NCBI GenBank assembly: GCA_009839505.1
Contig: VXPO01000178.1
Coordinates: forward strand, 32,418 to 96,417
Direction: 5' to 3'
Length of the DNA: 64,000 bases
Origin: Gammaproteobacteria bacterium
GTDB lineage: Bacteria; Pseudomonadota; Gammaproteobacteria; Pseudomonadales; Azotimanducaceae
This document shows positions 17,065 to 24,967 of this stretch, in pieces (within the stretch, counting starts at the first letter, position 1; each line of letters opens with the position of its first letter). Under the pieces are notes generated by a model. That model did no database searches. It saw only the letters and a list, made by a program, of their open reading frames with translations, and was not told the origin of the DNA. The position numbers were made by a program, and so were the translations under genes.

Positions 17065-18564
17065 ATGATGGAAAGCTGCCGGTGTTGGCTTCTGGCAACC
17101 ATCCTGATGGCGCTGGGTTCCCAGGCCGCCGAACGACCGAGTCTGCCTGACGGTTTCTCCTTGGCTGACCCGACTTGGGTGGAAGACGAGATCTTCACCA
17201 TCCTTTGTCAACGGCTGCACTACCAGGGTCGTCCGTTGGGCTTGATCGCGTTCGAGATGCCCGCGGGAGACAGCGTGGTCTTCGAGGAATGCAGGCAGTA
17301 TGGCGAGGGTCTGGGCGGTTCCGTCGGGTGGTTCGTGTCGACGCCGCGGCATCCGGACTTCGTCCGCTTGGACCTGGAGGGGCTTGGCGGCTTCTCGAAC
17401 CCGGCCACCTGCGGATCCCGGATCGCGTACTGGGGTTCCGAAAAGATCCCGAACGACACGACATACAGACTGTATTCGGTCTATGTCGCCGATGTTCAAT
17501 CGCGGCAGCTGCTCTGCCGGCAGGTTGCGGGCCGCGCGTGGCTCGGGACGGACAACCCGGCCCACCTGCGCTTGCCGCGTTGGAGCCAGGACTGCTCCGA
17601 GTTGCTGATGGTCGATGAGCGCTACTTCCAGCCGATCCGGTTTTCCCTAGCTCCAGCCGGGGCCGAGCCGTTGTCTTCGCCCGTGTCGGAAGCATCGGCG
17701 GTCGGCGAGGTCGCCTGCACGCACGATCCGCCGGTCGTGATCCACGTGGACGACGACGCAGGGTCAGGAGGAGATGGGTCGATCCAGATGCCCCTTCGGT
17801 CGCTGGCCGAAGCGCTGCGGCTGAGGAAGCTGGGGGACACCGTGCGGTTGCTGCCGGGCCGCTACGAACAGCCGCTGGAACTCGTGGGCAACGTGACGAT
17901 CCGTGGTTCCGGGCCGGACTGGACGGTGGTTGCCGGTGCGGCGTACCGGGGTCTGGCGGTCGAGCCGTTCCACGGGCTCGGGAAAGTGCCGGCGTTCGTC
18001 GAGTTGGAGAGCTTCCGACTGGAAGCGCCTGTTCCGGCGGACGAGGGGTCTCCGGCCTATCCGGACTACGACGCGTCGACCCTGTCCGTTCTGCTAAAGA
18101 TGGTCAATGCGATCGACGGCAGGAAGTATCCAACGGTGTGGACGCTGGTTCGCCAGTACCCGGGACTTGCATCCATGCGCTACTTCGATCCGAGTTCAAC
18201 CACGAGTTTGGGAGACACGCTGCTCCATCGCGGTGCCTACGAGCGGTTGGATGGGGTGTCGGAGATACTTGAGCATCGCTTTCGCACCCGCCGACACATC
18301 ATGGGATTGCTCATCGACGCCGGTGCAGACGTCAACGCTGCGGGCGGATCGCCACGCTATGCGGGGGAAGGCGTATCGGGCACGCCCCTGCACGTGGCCG
18401 TAAGGCGAGACCGGCTTGCGCTCGCTAGGTTGCTGTTGAAGCACGGTGCCGACCCCGACGCTTTGGATAGTGCGGGCTACACATCGCTTGAGCGAGCGGT
18501 CGGCAATCGGGAGATGGTGGAGTTGCTCCTGTCCCATGGCGCGGAACACGTCGACGATCGGTGA
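17065..18564 (+). CDS. secreted ankyrin-repeat protein with pectate-lyase-like middle segment
   Basis: A 499-residue protein. Residues 1-22 look like a signal peptide (MMESCRCWLLATILMALGSQAA). The first half has paired cysteines and no recognised fold. The middle segment IHVDDDAGSGGDGS followed by PLRSLAEALRL, DTVRLLPGRYEQPL and VTIRGSG resembles the first turns of a right-handed beta-helix (DUF1565-like). The C terminus has ankyrin repeats: MGLLIDAGADVNAAGG, GTPLHVAVRRDRLALARLLLKHGADPDA and GYTSLERAVGN. An earlier ATG at 17038 is possible. The mixture of an envelope-targeted helix start and ankyrin repeats suggests a periplasmic or surface binding protein; the partner is unknown. Confidence 0.7.
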   Translation: MMESCRCWLLATILMALGSQAAERPSLPDGFSLADPTWVEDEIFTILCQRLHYQGRPLGLIAFEMPAGDSVVFEECRQYGEGLGGSVGWFVSTPRHPDFVRLDLEGLGGFSNPATCGSRIAYWGSEKIPNDTTYRLYSVYVADVQSRQLLCRQVAGRAWLGTDNPAHLRLPRWSQDCSELLMVDERYFQPIRFSLAPAGAEPLSSPVSEASAVGEVACTHDPPVVIHVDDDAGSGGDGSIQMPLRSLAEALRLRKLGDTVRLLPGRYEQPLELVGNVTIRGSGPDWTVVAGAAYRGLAVEPFHGLGKVPAFVELESFRLEAPVPADEGSPAYPDYDASTLSVLLKMVNAIDGRKYPTVWTLVRQYPGLASMRYFDPSSTTSLGDTLLHRGAYERLDGVSEILEHRFRTRRHIMGLLIDAGADVNAAGGSPRYAGEGVSGTPLHVAVRRDRLALARLLLKHGADPDALDSAGYTSLERAVGNREMVELLLSHGAEHVDDR

Positions 18565-18610
18565 GCATTTGGCGCTAACATTTGGATTCGTAACCGAAGG
18601 AAACCGCCAC

Positions 18611-19450
18611 ATGTCCCGTGTCCGATGCCTGACGATTACTTGCGCCCTCTGGCTCGCTTCGACGCTCGCGGCTGAAGTCGTCATCACGCCCGATGTCGTC
18701 TACGGCCACAAGGACGGCATGGCGCTCGTCTACGACGTGTTCCAGCCTGTGGATGCGAACGGTGCGAGCGTGCTGTTCATGGTCAGTGGCGGTTGGTATT
18801 CCGGCTGGGCGCCGCCGGAACGACGTCAGCGTCAGTTCGCCTACCTGCTCGATGCGGGGTTCACGCTGTTCACCGTCCAACATGGCAGCGCGCCGCGTTT
18901 CAAGGTTCCCGATGCGGTGGCCGATGTTCGTCGTGCTGTCCGGCACGTACGCATGAACGCCGAGCGGTTCGGGGTCGATCCCGAGCGGCTAGGCGTCATG
19001 GGCGGCAGCGCCGGCGGCCACTTGGCGCTCATGCTGGGCCTGGCCAGCGACGGGGGCGACGCCGAAGCGGAGGATCCCGTACTACAGGTGGGTAACCGGG
19101 TGCAGGCGGTCGTGGCCTACTTCCCGCCCGTGGATCTCAGCAATAGCGCAGGACCGAACGATAGGTTCCCGGCGCTCGATTTCGATCCGGCCTTGGCGGC
19201 GGACGTCTCGCCGATCAACTTCGTCAGCGAGGACGATCCGCCCGTGTTGATGGTCCACGGCGACTAGGATCGACTCGTGCCGCTCAGCAACAGCACACGC
19301 ATGGGCGAAGCGCTCGACGGCGCGGACGTCGCCAACAAGGTCGTGGTCATTGAGGGCGCGAGGCACGGCTTCCGGGGAGAGCACGGACAACGCGCGAGAT
19401 CGGAGACCCTCGCGTTCCTGACCGCTCACCTCGTACCCGCAGACGAGTAG
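18611..19450 (+). pseudogene. alpha/beta-hydrolase (esterase) interrupted by an in-frame TAG
   Basis: A secreted esterase of the BD-FAE/carboxylesterase type. It has a signal peptide (residues 1-22), the oxyanion region VSGGWYSGW and the nucleophile elbow GGSAGGHLAL. At 19265-19267 a TAG stop follows VLMVHGD. The same frame continues without interruption for 60 more codons as DRLVPLSNSTRMGEALDG, then IEGARHGF, ending at TAG 19448-19450. The catalytic Asp (HGDxDRLVP) and His (ARHGF) are both after the first stop, so the 218-residue product would be inactive. A GAAGGA lies upstream of the ATG at 18611. Causes may be a real nonsense mutation or an assembly error. Confidence 0.8.
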
Positions 19451-19477
19451 CCGAGGCTGGACGGCCCGGGGGAAGCG

Positions 19478-20458
19478 ATGACCGTCGTCGTGCGGCTGTT
19501 ACCCGTTGCTGCCTTGCTGGGCTTGCTGTCCCCCGGCGTTGTCGAGGCGGATGAGACCCAGATAGTCTTCCAGGAACGCGGCCTCGAGAATCTGGGTATC
19601 AAGCCGGCCGGTCGGCGGACGCGCAATCTGACGTTCGAGCACACGGCCCGTCGCGATGTCTCGGGGACGCCCGATCTGATGGCCGTGGAGACGGTCAGGG
19701 TGGTGGGCGGCATCATCTTTGTCGAGCAGGCGCGGCCGCAGTCGGCGGAGTTCGCCTGTCCGAGCGTGGGCATCGATCCCGTCGAGGAGAGCGGCCGGCG
19801 GCTGACCGCGGACATCGCCGATCAACGCGTGACCGGCCTGATCTACGACTGGGAACTGGAACCGCTAGTGGATTTCGTACGCAGCGGATCGGACGCGCTG
19901 TTCACCTACATGGGCGTACACGGCGAGTACCACAAGGCGTTCGCGGGCAAGCTGGCCGGTTTCAACCTGTTCCTTCTGGATACGTTCCGCTCCATCCGCG
20001 ATCCTGAGCGAGCGCATTTGGCTGTCAAGACGGCTGTTCCGGGCTACACGACCGGGCCGGACGCAAACCGCGTAGACGCACAAGCGTCCGACGCGCTGAC
20101 CCGCTGGATGCGGCGGAGCCACCTGATGTTCACGGACCTCGACGTCGACTTCGTGTTCCGACCGGACGAGGGCGAACTGATCGTCGAAGGCGACCCCTAC
20201 TGGATCTCCCTCGACAGCCGAAGGGGCGGGCCCGGTCGAATCACCGGACGATTCGACGACGCGGCGGCCACGCTGAAGGCCAATCCCATGGTGTTCGGCA
20301 GCGGTTTCCGGCTCGCCAAGTACGCAGCACTGTTCCGGTACCTCAAGGCCGATTGCCCGGAGCAGTGGCAGTCACTGCGGCGGAGCGTGGCGAAGCACAA
20401 ACGGGAGCTGGACCTCTACACGATCCCCATGCGGCAGATGCCCTACGCGGTGCGTTGA
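19478..20458 (+). CDS. secreted protein of unknown function
   Basis: A 326-residue protein with a clear signal peptide (residues 1-24, ending VVEA-DE). It contains no motif I recognise. Its content is a mix of charged helices and short strands, with one Cys at FACPSVG and another at ADCPEQW, which could form a periplasmic disulfide. The C terminus is basic and helical. Its stop lies inside the convergent ASCH gene, a 16-base overlap. It follows the broken esterase by 27 bases and could be co-transcribed with it. Confidence 0.6.
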   Translation: MTVVVRLLPVAALLGLLSPGVVEADETQIVFQERGLENLGIKPAGRRTRNLTFEHTARRDVSGTPDLMAVETVRVVGGIIFVEQARPQSAEFACPSVGIDPVEESGRRLTADIADQRVTGLIYDWELEPLVDFVRSGSDALFTYMGVHGEYHKAFAGKLAGFNLFLLDTFRSIRDPERAHLAVKTAVPGYTTGPDANRVDAQASDALTRWMRRSHLMFTDLDVDFVFRPDEGELIVEGDPYWISLDSRRGGPGRITGRFDDAAATLKANPMVFGSGFRLAKYAALFRYLKADCPEQWQSLRRSVAKHKRELDLYTIPMRQMPYAVR

Positions 20459-21021
20459 GTGGCACTTGCCCGGGCGATCTGGACCTGCACGCCCAAGTCG
20501 GTCAACCGGTAGCCGACCTCCAGGCTCCGGGTCAGGCCGAGTGCCTTTAGCTTGCGCACGTTGGCCTTGAACTTGGGGGTATCCCAGCACGTCAACGGCG
20601 CTAGGTCGCCGGCGCGGATCGCCGGGTGCGCTTCGATCAACGCCAGCACGCGGGCAGTCCATGGTGCGGCGCTGCGCCGGTCGGTGGCTTCGAGGCGCTT
20701 GACGACCTCTTCGACGGTTAGGCTCGGCACCGCCTTCGGTGAATCGTCGGTAAGCGCGAACTCGACACGGGTGACCTCCGCCGTCCGCGGCAGCCCGAGA
20801 AACGCGACCATGTCATCCACGGATGGGAAGCCCGCACGAACCGCATCGTCGGTAGAAACCTCCGCGAGGCGAACGTTGGCGAGACCGGTGACCTCGACCG
20901 CGCCGTTCGGTCGGAGCCGGTAGACGCCGCCGACCTTGGCGTGCGGGCGTTTCCAATTGCGGAAAGTCAGCGTGACGCCGCCCGCGCGGATCTGGTCGCT
21001 GTTGCGTGTCGTGAACTGCAT
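20443..21021 (-). CDS. ASCH-domain protein
   Basis: A 192-residue protein. The N-terminal 110 residues match the ASCH (ASC-1 homology, PUA-like) pattern: GVTLTFRNWKRPHAKVGGVYRLRPNGAVEVTGLANV, then TDDAVRAGFPSVDDMVAFLG. The C terminus looks like a winged-helix segment (KFKANVRKLKALGLTRSLEVGYRLTDLG). ASCH domains are thought to bind RNA or act in RNA modification; a fused winged helix is plausible for nucleic-acid binding. No ribosome site is evident. A long inverted repeat lies just upstream, between it and the FadJ-like gene. Confidence 0.75.
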   Translation of the reverse strand: MQFTTRNSDQIRAGGVTLTFRNWKRPHAKVGGVYRLRPNGAVEVTGLANVRLAEVSTDDAVRAGFPSVDDMVAFLGLPRTAEVTRVEFALTDDSPKAVPSLTVEEVVKRLEATDRRSAAPWTARVLALIEAHPAIRAGDLAPLTCWDTPKFKANVRKLKALGLTRSLEVGYRLTDLGVQVQIARASATQRTA

Positions 21022-21067
21022 CGAAAATCGCTAACTCTGACAAGCACCGCGTGCCCGAACGCAGGAA

Positions 21068-21157
21068 CCGTAGGGGCGACCCTTGTAGTCGCCCGTGCCC
21101 GTCACCGCAAGGTGTCGTTGACCCAGGAGAGGGCGACCACAAGGGTCGCCCCTACGG
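21068..21157. repeat. long palindromic intergenic repeat, copy 1
   Basis: Two 27-base arms at 21068-21094 and 21131-21157 are reverse complements except at one position. The arms contain the core GTAGGGGCGACCCTTGT. The 36-base spacer is unrelated. A second copy with the same arm core occurs at 56056-56143. Because the arms pair almost perfectly, transcripts would fold into a long hairpin. It sits between the starts of the ASCH gene and the stop of the FadJ-like gene, both on the minus strand. Confidence 0.75.
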
Positions 21158-21163
21158 AGCCTC

Positions 21164-23284
21164 TTAAGCGGGCGTGTTGTCCCAATCGGCGAACGAGCTG
21201 CCCTCCTCCGCCAGCCGTTTCAACAGCGGCGCCGGTCGCCACGCATCGCCGTACTCCTGGTGGAAGGCCAGGATGTCGCGGTAGACGTTTTCCAATCCGA
21301 CCTGGTCGGCGTAGTACATCGGCCCGCCCCGGTACTTCGGGAAGCCGTAGCCGTAGATGTAGACCACATCGATGTCGCTCGCCCGGATCGCGATGCCCTC
21401 GTCGAGCAGTTGGGCACCGATGTTGATGAGGGGATACAGGCAGCGTTTGAGGATCTCTTCCTCGTCGATCTCCCGGCGCGAGAAACCGAGTTCCGCCGAG
21501 GTGTCCTCGATGATCTTCGCCACCGCCGGGTCGGGCTGGCCCTGGCGGCTGCCCTCGGCGTAGGTATAGAAGCCGGCATTGGACTTCTGGCCGAAGCGGC
21601 CGAGGTCGCAGAGCTTGTCGGGCACGATGGTGGTCAACGGCTTGTCGGTCGTTCCCGCCATCCGCCGCGCGCGCCAGCCGAGGTCGAGGCCCACCAGGTC
21701 GTTCATCGCGAAGGGGCCCATGTTGAACCCGAAGTCGACGATGACCTTGTCGACCTGTTCCGGCAGAGCGCCGTGCAGGATGATCTCGCCGGCCTGACGG
21801 GTGTAGCCGCCGAGCATCCGGTTGCCGATGAATCCCGGCGCGTTGAGGGACATCACCGGAATCTTGCCGATGGTCTTGCCCAGCGCCATTGCCGTGGCCA
21901 GGGTCTCGGGGTTGGTCTCGACCCCGCGCACCACCTCGAGTAGCTGCATGATGTTGGCGGGGCTGAAGAAGTGCGTGCCGACGACGTCGCCGGGACGCTT
22001 CGTCATGGCCGCCATCTGGTCGAGGTCGAGGCCTGAGGTGTTGCTCGCCAGCACCGCGCCCTCCTTCATCGTCGCGTCGAGCTTGGCGAAGATCTCCTTC
22101 TTGAGGTCGAGGTTCTCGTAGACGGCCTCGACGACCACGTCGGCGTCGGCCACCGCGTCGTAGTCGAGGACACCCTCGATTAGGCCTAAGCGGTCGTCCC
22201 GTTCCGCCTCTGTGATCCGACCGCTTCGGACCATGCGGTTGTAGTTGGTTTGGATGACCGACAGGCCCTTGTCGAGGGCTTCCTGGGTGACCTCAAGGAC
22301 CTTCACCGGAATGCCGGCGTCGGCGAAGCTCATGGCGATGCCACCGCCCATCAGCCCGCCGCCGATGGTGGCCGCGCTGGCGATGTCCTTCCTGGGTGCA
22401 TCCCTCGGCACATCGGGAATCCGGGCGGCTTGGCGCTCGGAGAAGAACACGTGGATCATGGCGGCGCGCTGTTCGTGGTCGTGACAGACTTGGAAGTTTT
22501 CCCGTTCGGCCTGAATGCCCTCGTCGAAGTCGTCGATCTCGATGGCGGCCTGGACCGAGTTGAACGCCATCTGGCCGTTGATCTGGCCGCGCATGCGCCG
22601 GGCGAGATACGCCTCCCCGGCTTTGAAGACGTCGGGGTTGGCGCGGTCCGCCTCGATCTTGTCGCGACGGTGGCGAACCAGGGGAGGCGGTTCGCCCTCA
22701 GCCGCCCGAGCCTTGGCGAAAGCGATGGCACCGGTCACAAGGTCGCCTTCGATGATCTCGTCGATGATGCCGAGTTCGAGTGCCTCCTCGGTGTCGAAGG
22801 GATCGCCGGAGAGAATCGCCTGCATGGCGCGTTCGGCGCCGATGAGCCGCGGAAGCCGTTGCGTTCCGCCGCCGCCGGGCAGGAGTCCGATCTTGATCTC
22901 CGGCAAACCGACCGGCGCCCCGGGAGCGGCGACGCGGTAGTGACAAGTCAGGGCGTGCTCCAGGCCGCCGCCGAATGCCGTGCCGTTGATCGCCGCGACG
23001 ACCGGCTTGCTGCTCGCCTCGATGAGTTCGCCTGCGGTACGCTTGGGCTGTTCATCGGGATTCCTCGGCTTTCCGAAGTCGCGGATGTCGGCGCCGGCGA
23101 TGAACGCTCGGCCCTTGCCGGTCACGACGACAGCTTCCACATCGTCGTCGTCGAGCGCGGTCTCGAGATGCTGGGACATGTAGAAGCGCACGCCCGAACT
23201 CAAGGGGTTCACCGGCGGGTTGTCGACGGTGAGCAGGGCAACGCCATCGCGCACTTCGTAGTGGACGGTTCCAAGCAGGGCCAC
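21164..23284 (-). CDS. fadJ: 3-hydroxyacyl-CoA dehydrogenase/enoyl-CoA hydratase (FadJ/FadB-type)
   Basis: A 706-residue bifunctional beta-oxidation enzyme. Residues 1-190 are an enoyl-CoA hydratase/isomerase domain (oxyanion strands GRAFIAGADI and NGTAFGGGLEHAL, catalytic Glu in GLPEIKIGLLPGGGG). From about 300 comes the NAD-binding 3-hydroxyacyl-CoA dehydrogenase domain (IGGGLMGGGIAMSFADAG) with the THFFSPANIM block, then two C-terminal dehydrogenase domains ending PKYRGGPMYYAD. It hydrates trans-2-enoyl-CoA and oxidises the 3-hydroxyacyl-CoA. The GTG at 23284 is preceded by GGAG six bases away and fits the family length. No thiolase partner is adjacent, so the gene symbol is by similarity only. 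Confidence 0.9.
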   Translation of the reverse strand: MALLGTVHYEVRDGVALLTVDNPPVNPLSSGVRFYMSQHLETALDDDDVEAVVVTGKGRAFIAGADIRDFGKPRNPDEQPKRTAGELIEASSKPVVAAINGTAFGGGLEHALTCHYRVAAPGAPVGLPEIKIGLLPGGGGTQRLPRLIGAERAMQAILSGDPFDTEEALELGIIDEIIEGDLVTGAIAFAKARAAEGEPPPLVRHRRDKIEADRANPDVFKAGEAYLARRMRGQINGQMAFNSVQAAIEIDDFDEGIQAERENFQVCHDHEQRAAMIHVFFSERQAARIPDVPRDAPRKDIASAATIGGGLMGGGIAMSFADAGIPVKVLEVTQEALDKGLSVIQTNYNRMVRSGRITEAERDDRLGLIEGVLDYDAVADADVVVEAVYENLDLKKEIFAKLDATMKEGAVLASNTSGLDLDQMAAMTKRPGDVVGTHFFSPANIMQLLEVVRGVETNPETLATAMALGKTIGKIPVMSLNAPGFIGNRMLGGYTRQAGEIILHGALPEQVDKVIVDFGFNMGPFAMNDLVGLDLGWRARRMAGTTDKPLTTIVPDKLCDLGRFGQKSNAGFYTYAEGSRQGQPDPAVAKIIEDTSAELGFSRREIDEEEILKRCLYPLINIGAQLLDEGIAIRASDIDVVYIYGYGFPKYRGGPMYYADQVGLENVYRDILAFHQEYGDAWRPAPLLKRLAEEGSSFADWDNTPA

Positions 23285-23427
23285 GGTGGCTTCTCCGGGT
23301 CGAAAAGAGGGCGGGCGAGTATACAAGGTGGGCGTGAGCGCGCGAGCCGTCTTGACCTTCGCCGTCCGGCGCGGGAGCATTTGCGCCCGTTTGCCGCGGC
23401 GAGGGAATGATCATCGTCCGGCGAAGC

Positions 23428-23443
23428 GTGTAGACGTCTATAC
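23428..23443. promoter_or_regulatory. palindrome upstream of the cupin gene
   Basis: GTGTAGACGTCTATAC is a 16-base palindrome with one mismatched pair around the perfect core TAGACGTCTA (23431-23440). It lies in the divergent region between the FadJ-like gene and the cupin gene, 40 bases before the ATG at 23483, and has the form of a dimeric repressor site. Confidence 0.4.
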
Positions 23444-23482
23444 ATGGATGTCGACGGTTGCCCCTCAATGGAATCGATCTCG

Positions 23483-23959
23483 ATGAACGACACGAAACCC
23501 GCGGCCATTGCGGCCACTTCCCTGCCACTACGCCTCGGTAGCGGTTACCCCTATCCCTATTCGGAACCCTGCGACGAACGCGAGAAACGCGCCCTGGGCG
23601 ACGCCTTCGGCCTGTTGGACTACGGCGTCAACCTGGTGACGCTGCCGCCGGGCGCATGGTCGTCGCAGCGTCACTGGCACTCCGCCGAAGACGAGCTGGT
23701 GTACATCCTCGAAGGCCGTCCGACGCTGGTGACGGACGAAGGCCGAACGCCCATGGAGCCGGGAATGTGCGCGGGATTTCCCGCCGATTCGGGCAATGGC
23801 CACCATCTCGTCAACGACTCCGAGGAGCCGGTCGTCTACCTGGAGGTCGGCAGCCGCCGCGAAGAAGACGACGTGGACTACCCGGACATCGACATGCAGA
23901 TCCGGGGCCGCGGCAAGGGCGGCGAGTTCGAGCACAAGGACGGCACGCGCTACGCATGA
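23483..23959 (+). CDS. cupin-domain protein
   Basis: A 158-residue single-domain cupin. The metal-binding motif is visible as WSSQRHWHSAEDELVYILEGRPTLV, giving two His and one Glu, with the second motif PADSGNGHHLVNDSEEPVVYLEVG. Proteins of this shape bind a metal and small substrates such as sugars or carboxylates. Two earlier ATGs (23444, 23468) are in frame, but similarity to cupins begins near MNDTKPAAI. Its stop overlaps the ATG of the cytochrome b561 gene (ATGA), implying translational coupling. Confidence 0.8.
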   Translation: MNDTKPAAIAATSLPLRLGSGYPYPYSEPCDEREKRALGDAFGLLDYGVNLVTLPPGAWSSQRHWHSAEDELVYILEGRPTLVTDEGRTPMEPGMCAGFPADSGNGHHLVNDSEEPVVYLEVGSRREEDDVDYPDIDMQIRGRGKGGEFEHKDGTRYA

Positions 23960-24603
23960 GGCCGGACCCCACGATCTGGGACTGGCCGCTTCGAATCTGG
24001 CACTGGGCGTTCGCCGCGTTCATTGTCTTTTCGCTCTACTCCGGCCTCGCCGGAGACATCGGCCTGCTCGAATGGCACCAGCGTTCGGGTCTCGTGCTGC
24101 TGGGGCTGGTCGTATTCCGGATCGGCTGGGGCCTGTGGGGTGGTCGGTACGCGAGGTTCGGCCATTACTTCACGACGCCGAAGGCGTTCATCGATCACTT
24201 CCGACGCCGTGGCGAACGGCGGGCGCATACCTCTCCCGGGGTCGCGCTGGCCGTTGTGCTGTTGCTGGCGGCGGCTGTTCAGATCGGCACGGGTCTGTTC
24301 ACGACCGACGACATCTTCAACGAGGGACCGCTCAACCGCTACGTCTCCAACGAGTTCGCGCGCACGGCGACCTGGATTCACCATCGTGTCCACTGGCTCG
24401 TCCTAGGTGCAGGCGTGGTACACCTCACGGCCCACGCCGTGTACGGATTCGTACTACGGGATCGGACCCCTCTCGCCATGTTCACCGGCCGAAAGGACTT
24501 GGATCTGCCAGCGACGCCGCACTTCTGGATTCGCGCCGGGGTGACTTCGATCGTCGCGCTCGGCGTCGTACTGACGGTGACCTACGCCGGGAAACTCTTC
24601 TAG
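23956..24603 (+). CDS. cytochrome b561 family protein
   Basis: A 215-residue membrane protein with four predicted helices and a short terminal fifth. Candidate haem-ligating histidines are in RIWHWAF (residue 16), LEWHQRSG, IHHRVHW and VHLTAHAVYG. Residues 40-60 read HQRSGLVLLGLVVFRIGWGLWG, the signature of bacterial b-type cytochromes that accept electrons from quinol or reduce soluble c-type partners. Co-translation with the cupin gene suggests a joint redox function, though none is known. The following frame contains a toxin fragment. Confidence 0.85.
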   Translation: MRPDPTIWDWPLRIWHWAFAAFIVFSLYSGLAGDIGLLEWHQRSGLVLLGLVVFRIGWGLWGGRYARFGHYFTTPKAFIDHFRRRGERRAHTSPGVALAVVLLLAAAVQIGTGLFTTDDIFNEGPLNRYVSNEFARTATWIHHRVHWLVLGAGVVHLTAHAVYGFVLRDRTPLAMFTGRKDLDLPATPHFWIRAGVTSIVALGVVLTVTYAGKLF

Positions 24604-24605
24604 GA

Positions 24606-24905
24606 GATCTCCTCGCGGAGCCGATGGTCAGTGCAGCATCCCTTGGGGAAGTGGCCATCAAAGCCAGCCTCGGGCGCACAGACTTCCACGCGGATGCGGC
24701 GTTGCTGCGCCGGGGATTGCTCGAGCACGGCTACGCCGAGTTGGCCATAAGCGGTGCACACGTGACCGCGCTAGCCCGCCTCCCCCCAATCCACAAGGAT
24801 CCGTTCGACCGCATCCTCGTCGCCCAGGCACAAGTCGAGGAGATCACCCTCCTGACCGCGGACACCGTCGTGGCCCAGTACCCGGGGCCAATCGTGGGGG
24901 TATAG
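24606..24905 (+). pseudogene. truncated VapC-like PIN-domain toxin
   Basis: A 99-codon open stretch matching the C-terminal two-thirds of a PIN-domain ribonuclease: MVSAASLGEVAIKASLGRTD, then LPPIHKDPFDRILVAQAQVE and LLTADTVVAQYPGPIVGV. The usual N terminus with the first catalytic Asp (a LLDTHALLW-type sequence) is absent; the cytochrome b561 stop lies there instead. The conserved Asp residues in DPFDR and TAD remain. No antitoxin gene precedes it. It is therefore a remnant of a type II toxin-antitoxin module, not a working toxin. Confidence 0.7.
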
Positions 24906-24967
24906 ACGCGGGCGAGGCGCGTGGGACCACCTCGAAACCACCAACCGAAAATGTCCTATGGCGGTCG

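Noticed and set aside
19265..19267. Pyrrolysine or other TAG read-through in the esterase.
   Set aside because: No supporting machinery is visible and esterases are not known users; a mutation or error is simpler.
22250..23410. A 386-codon plus-strand frame opposite fadJ.
   Set aside because: Antisense shadow; FadJ domains on the other strand are complete.
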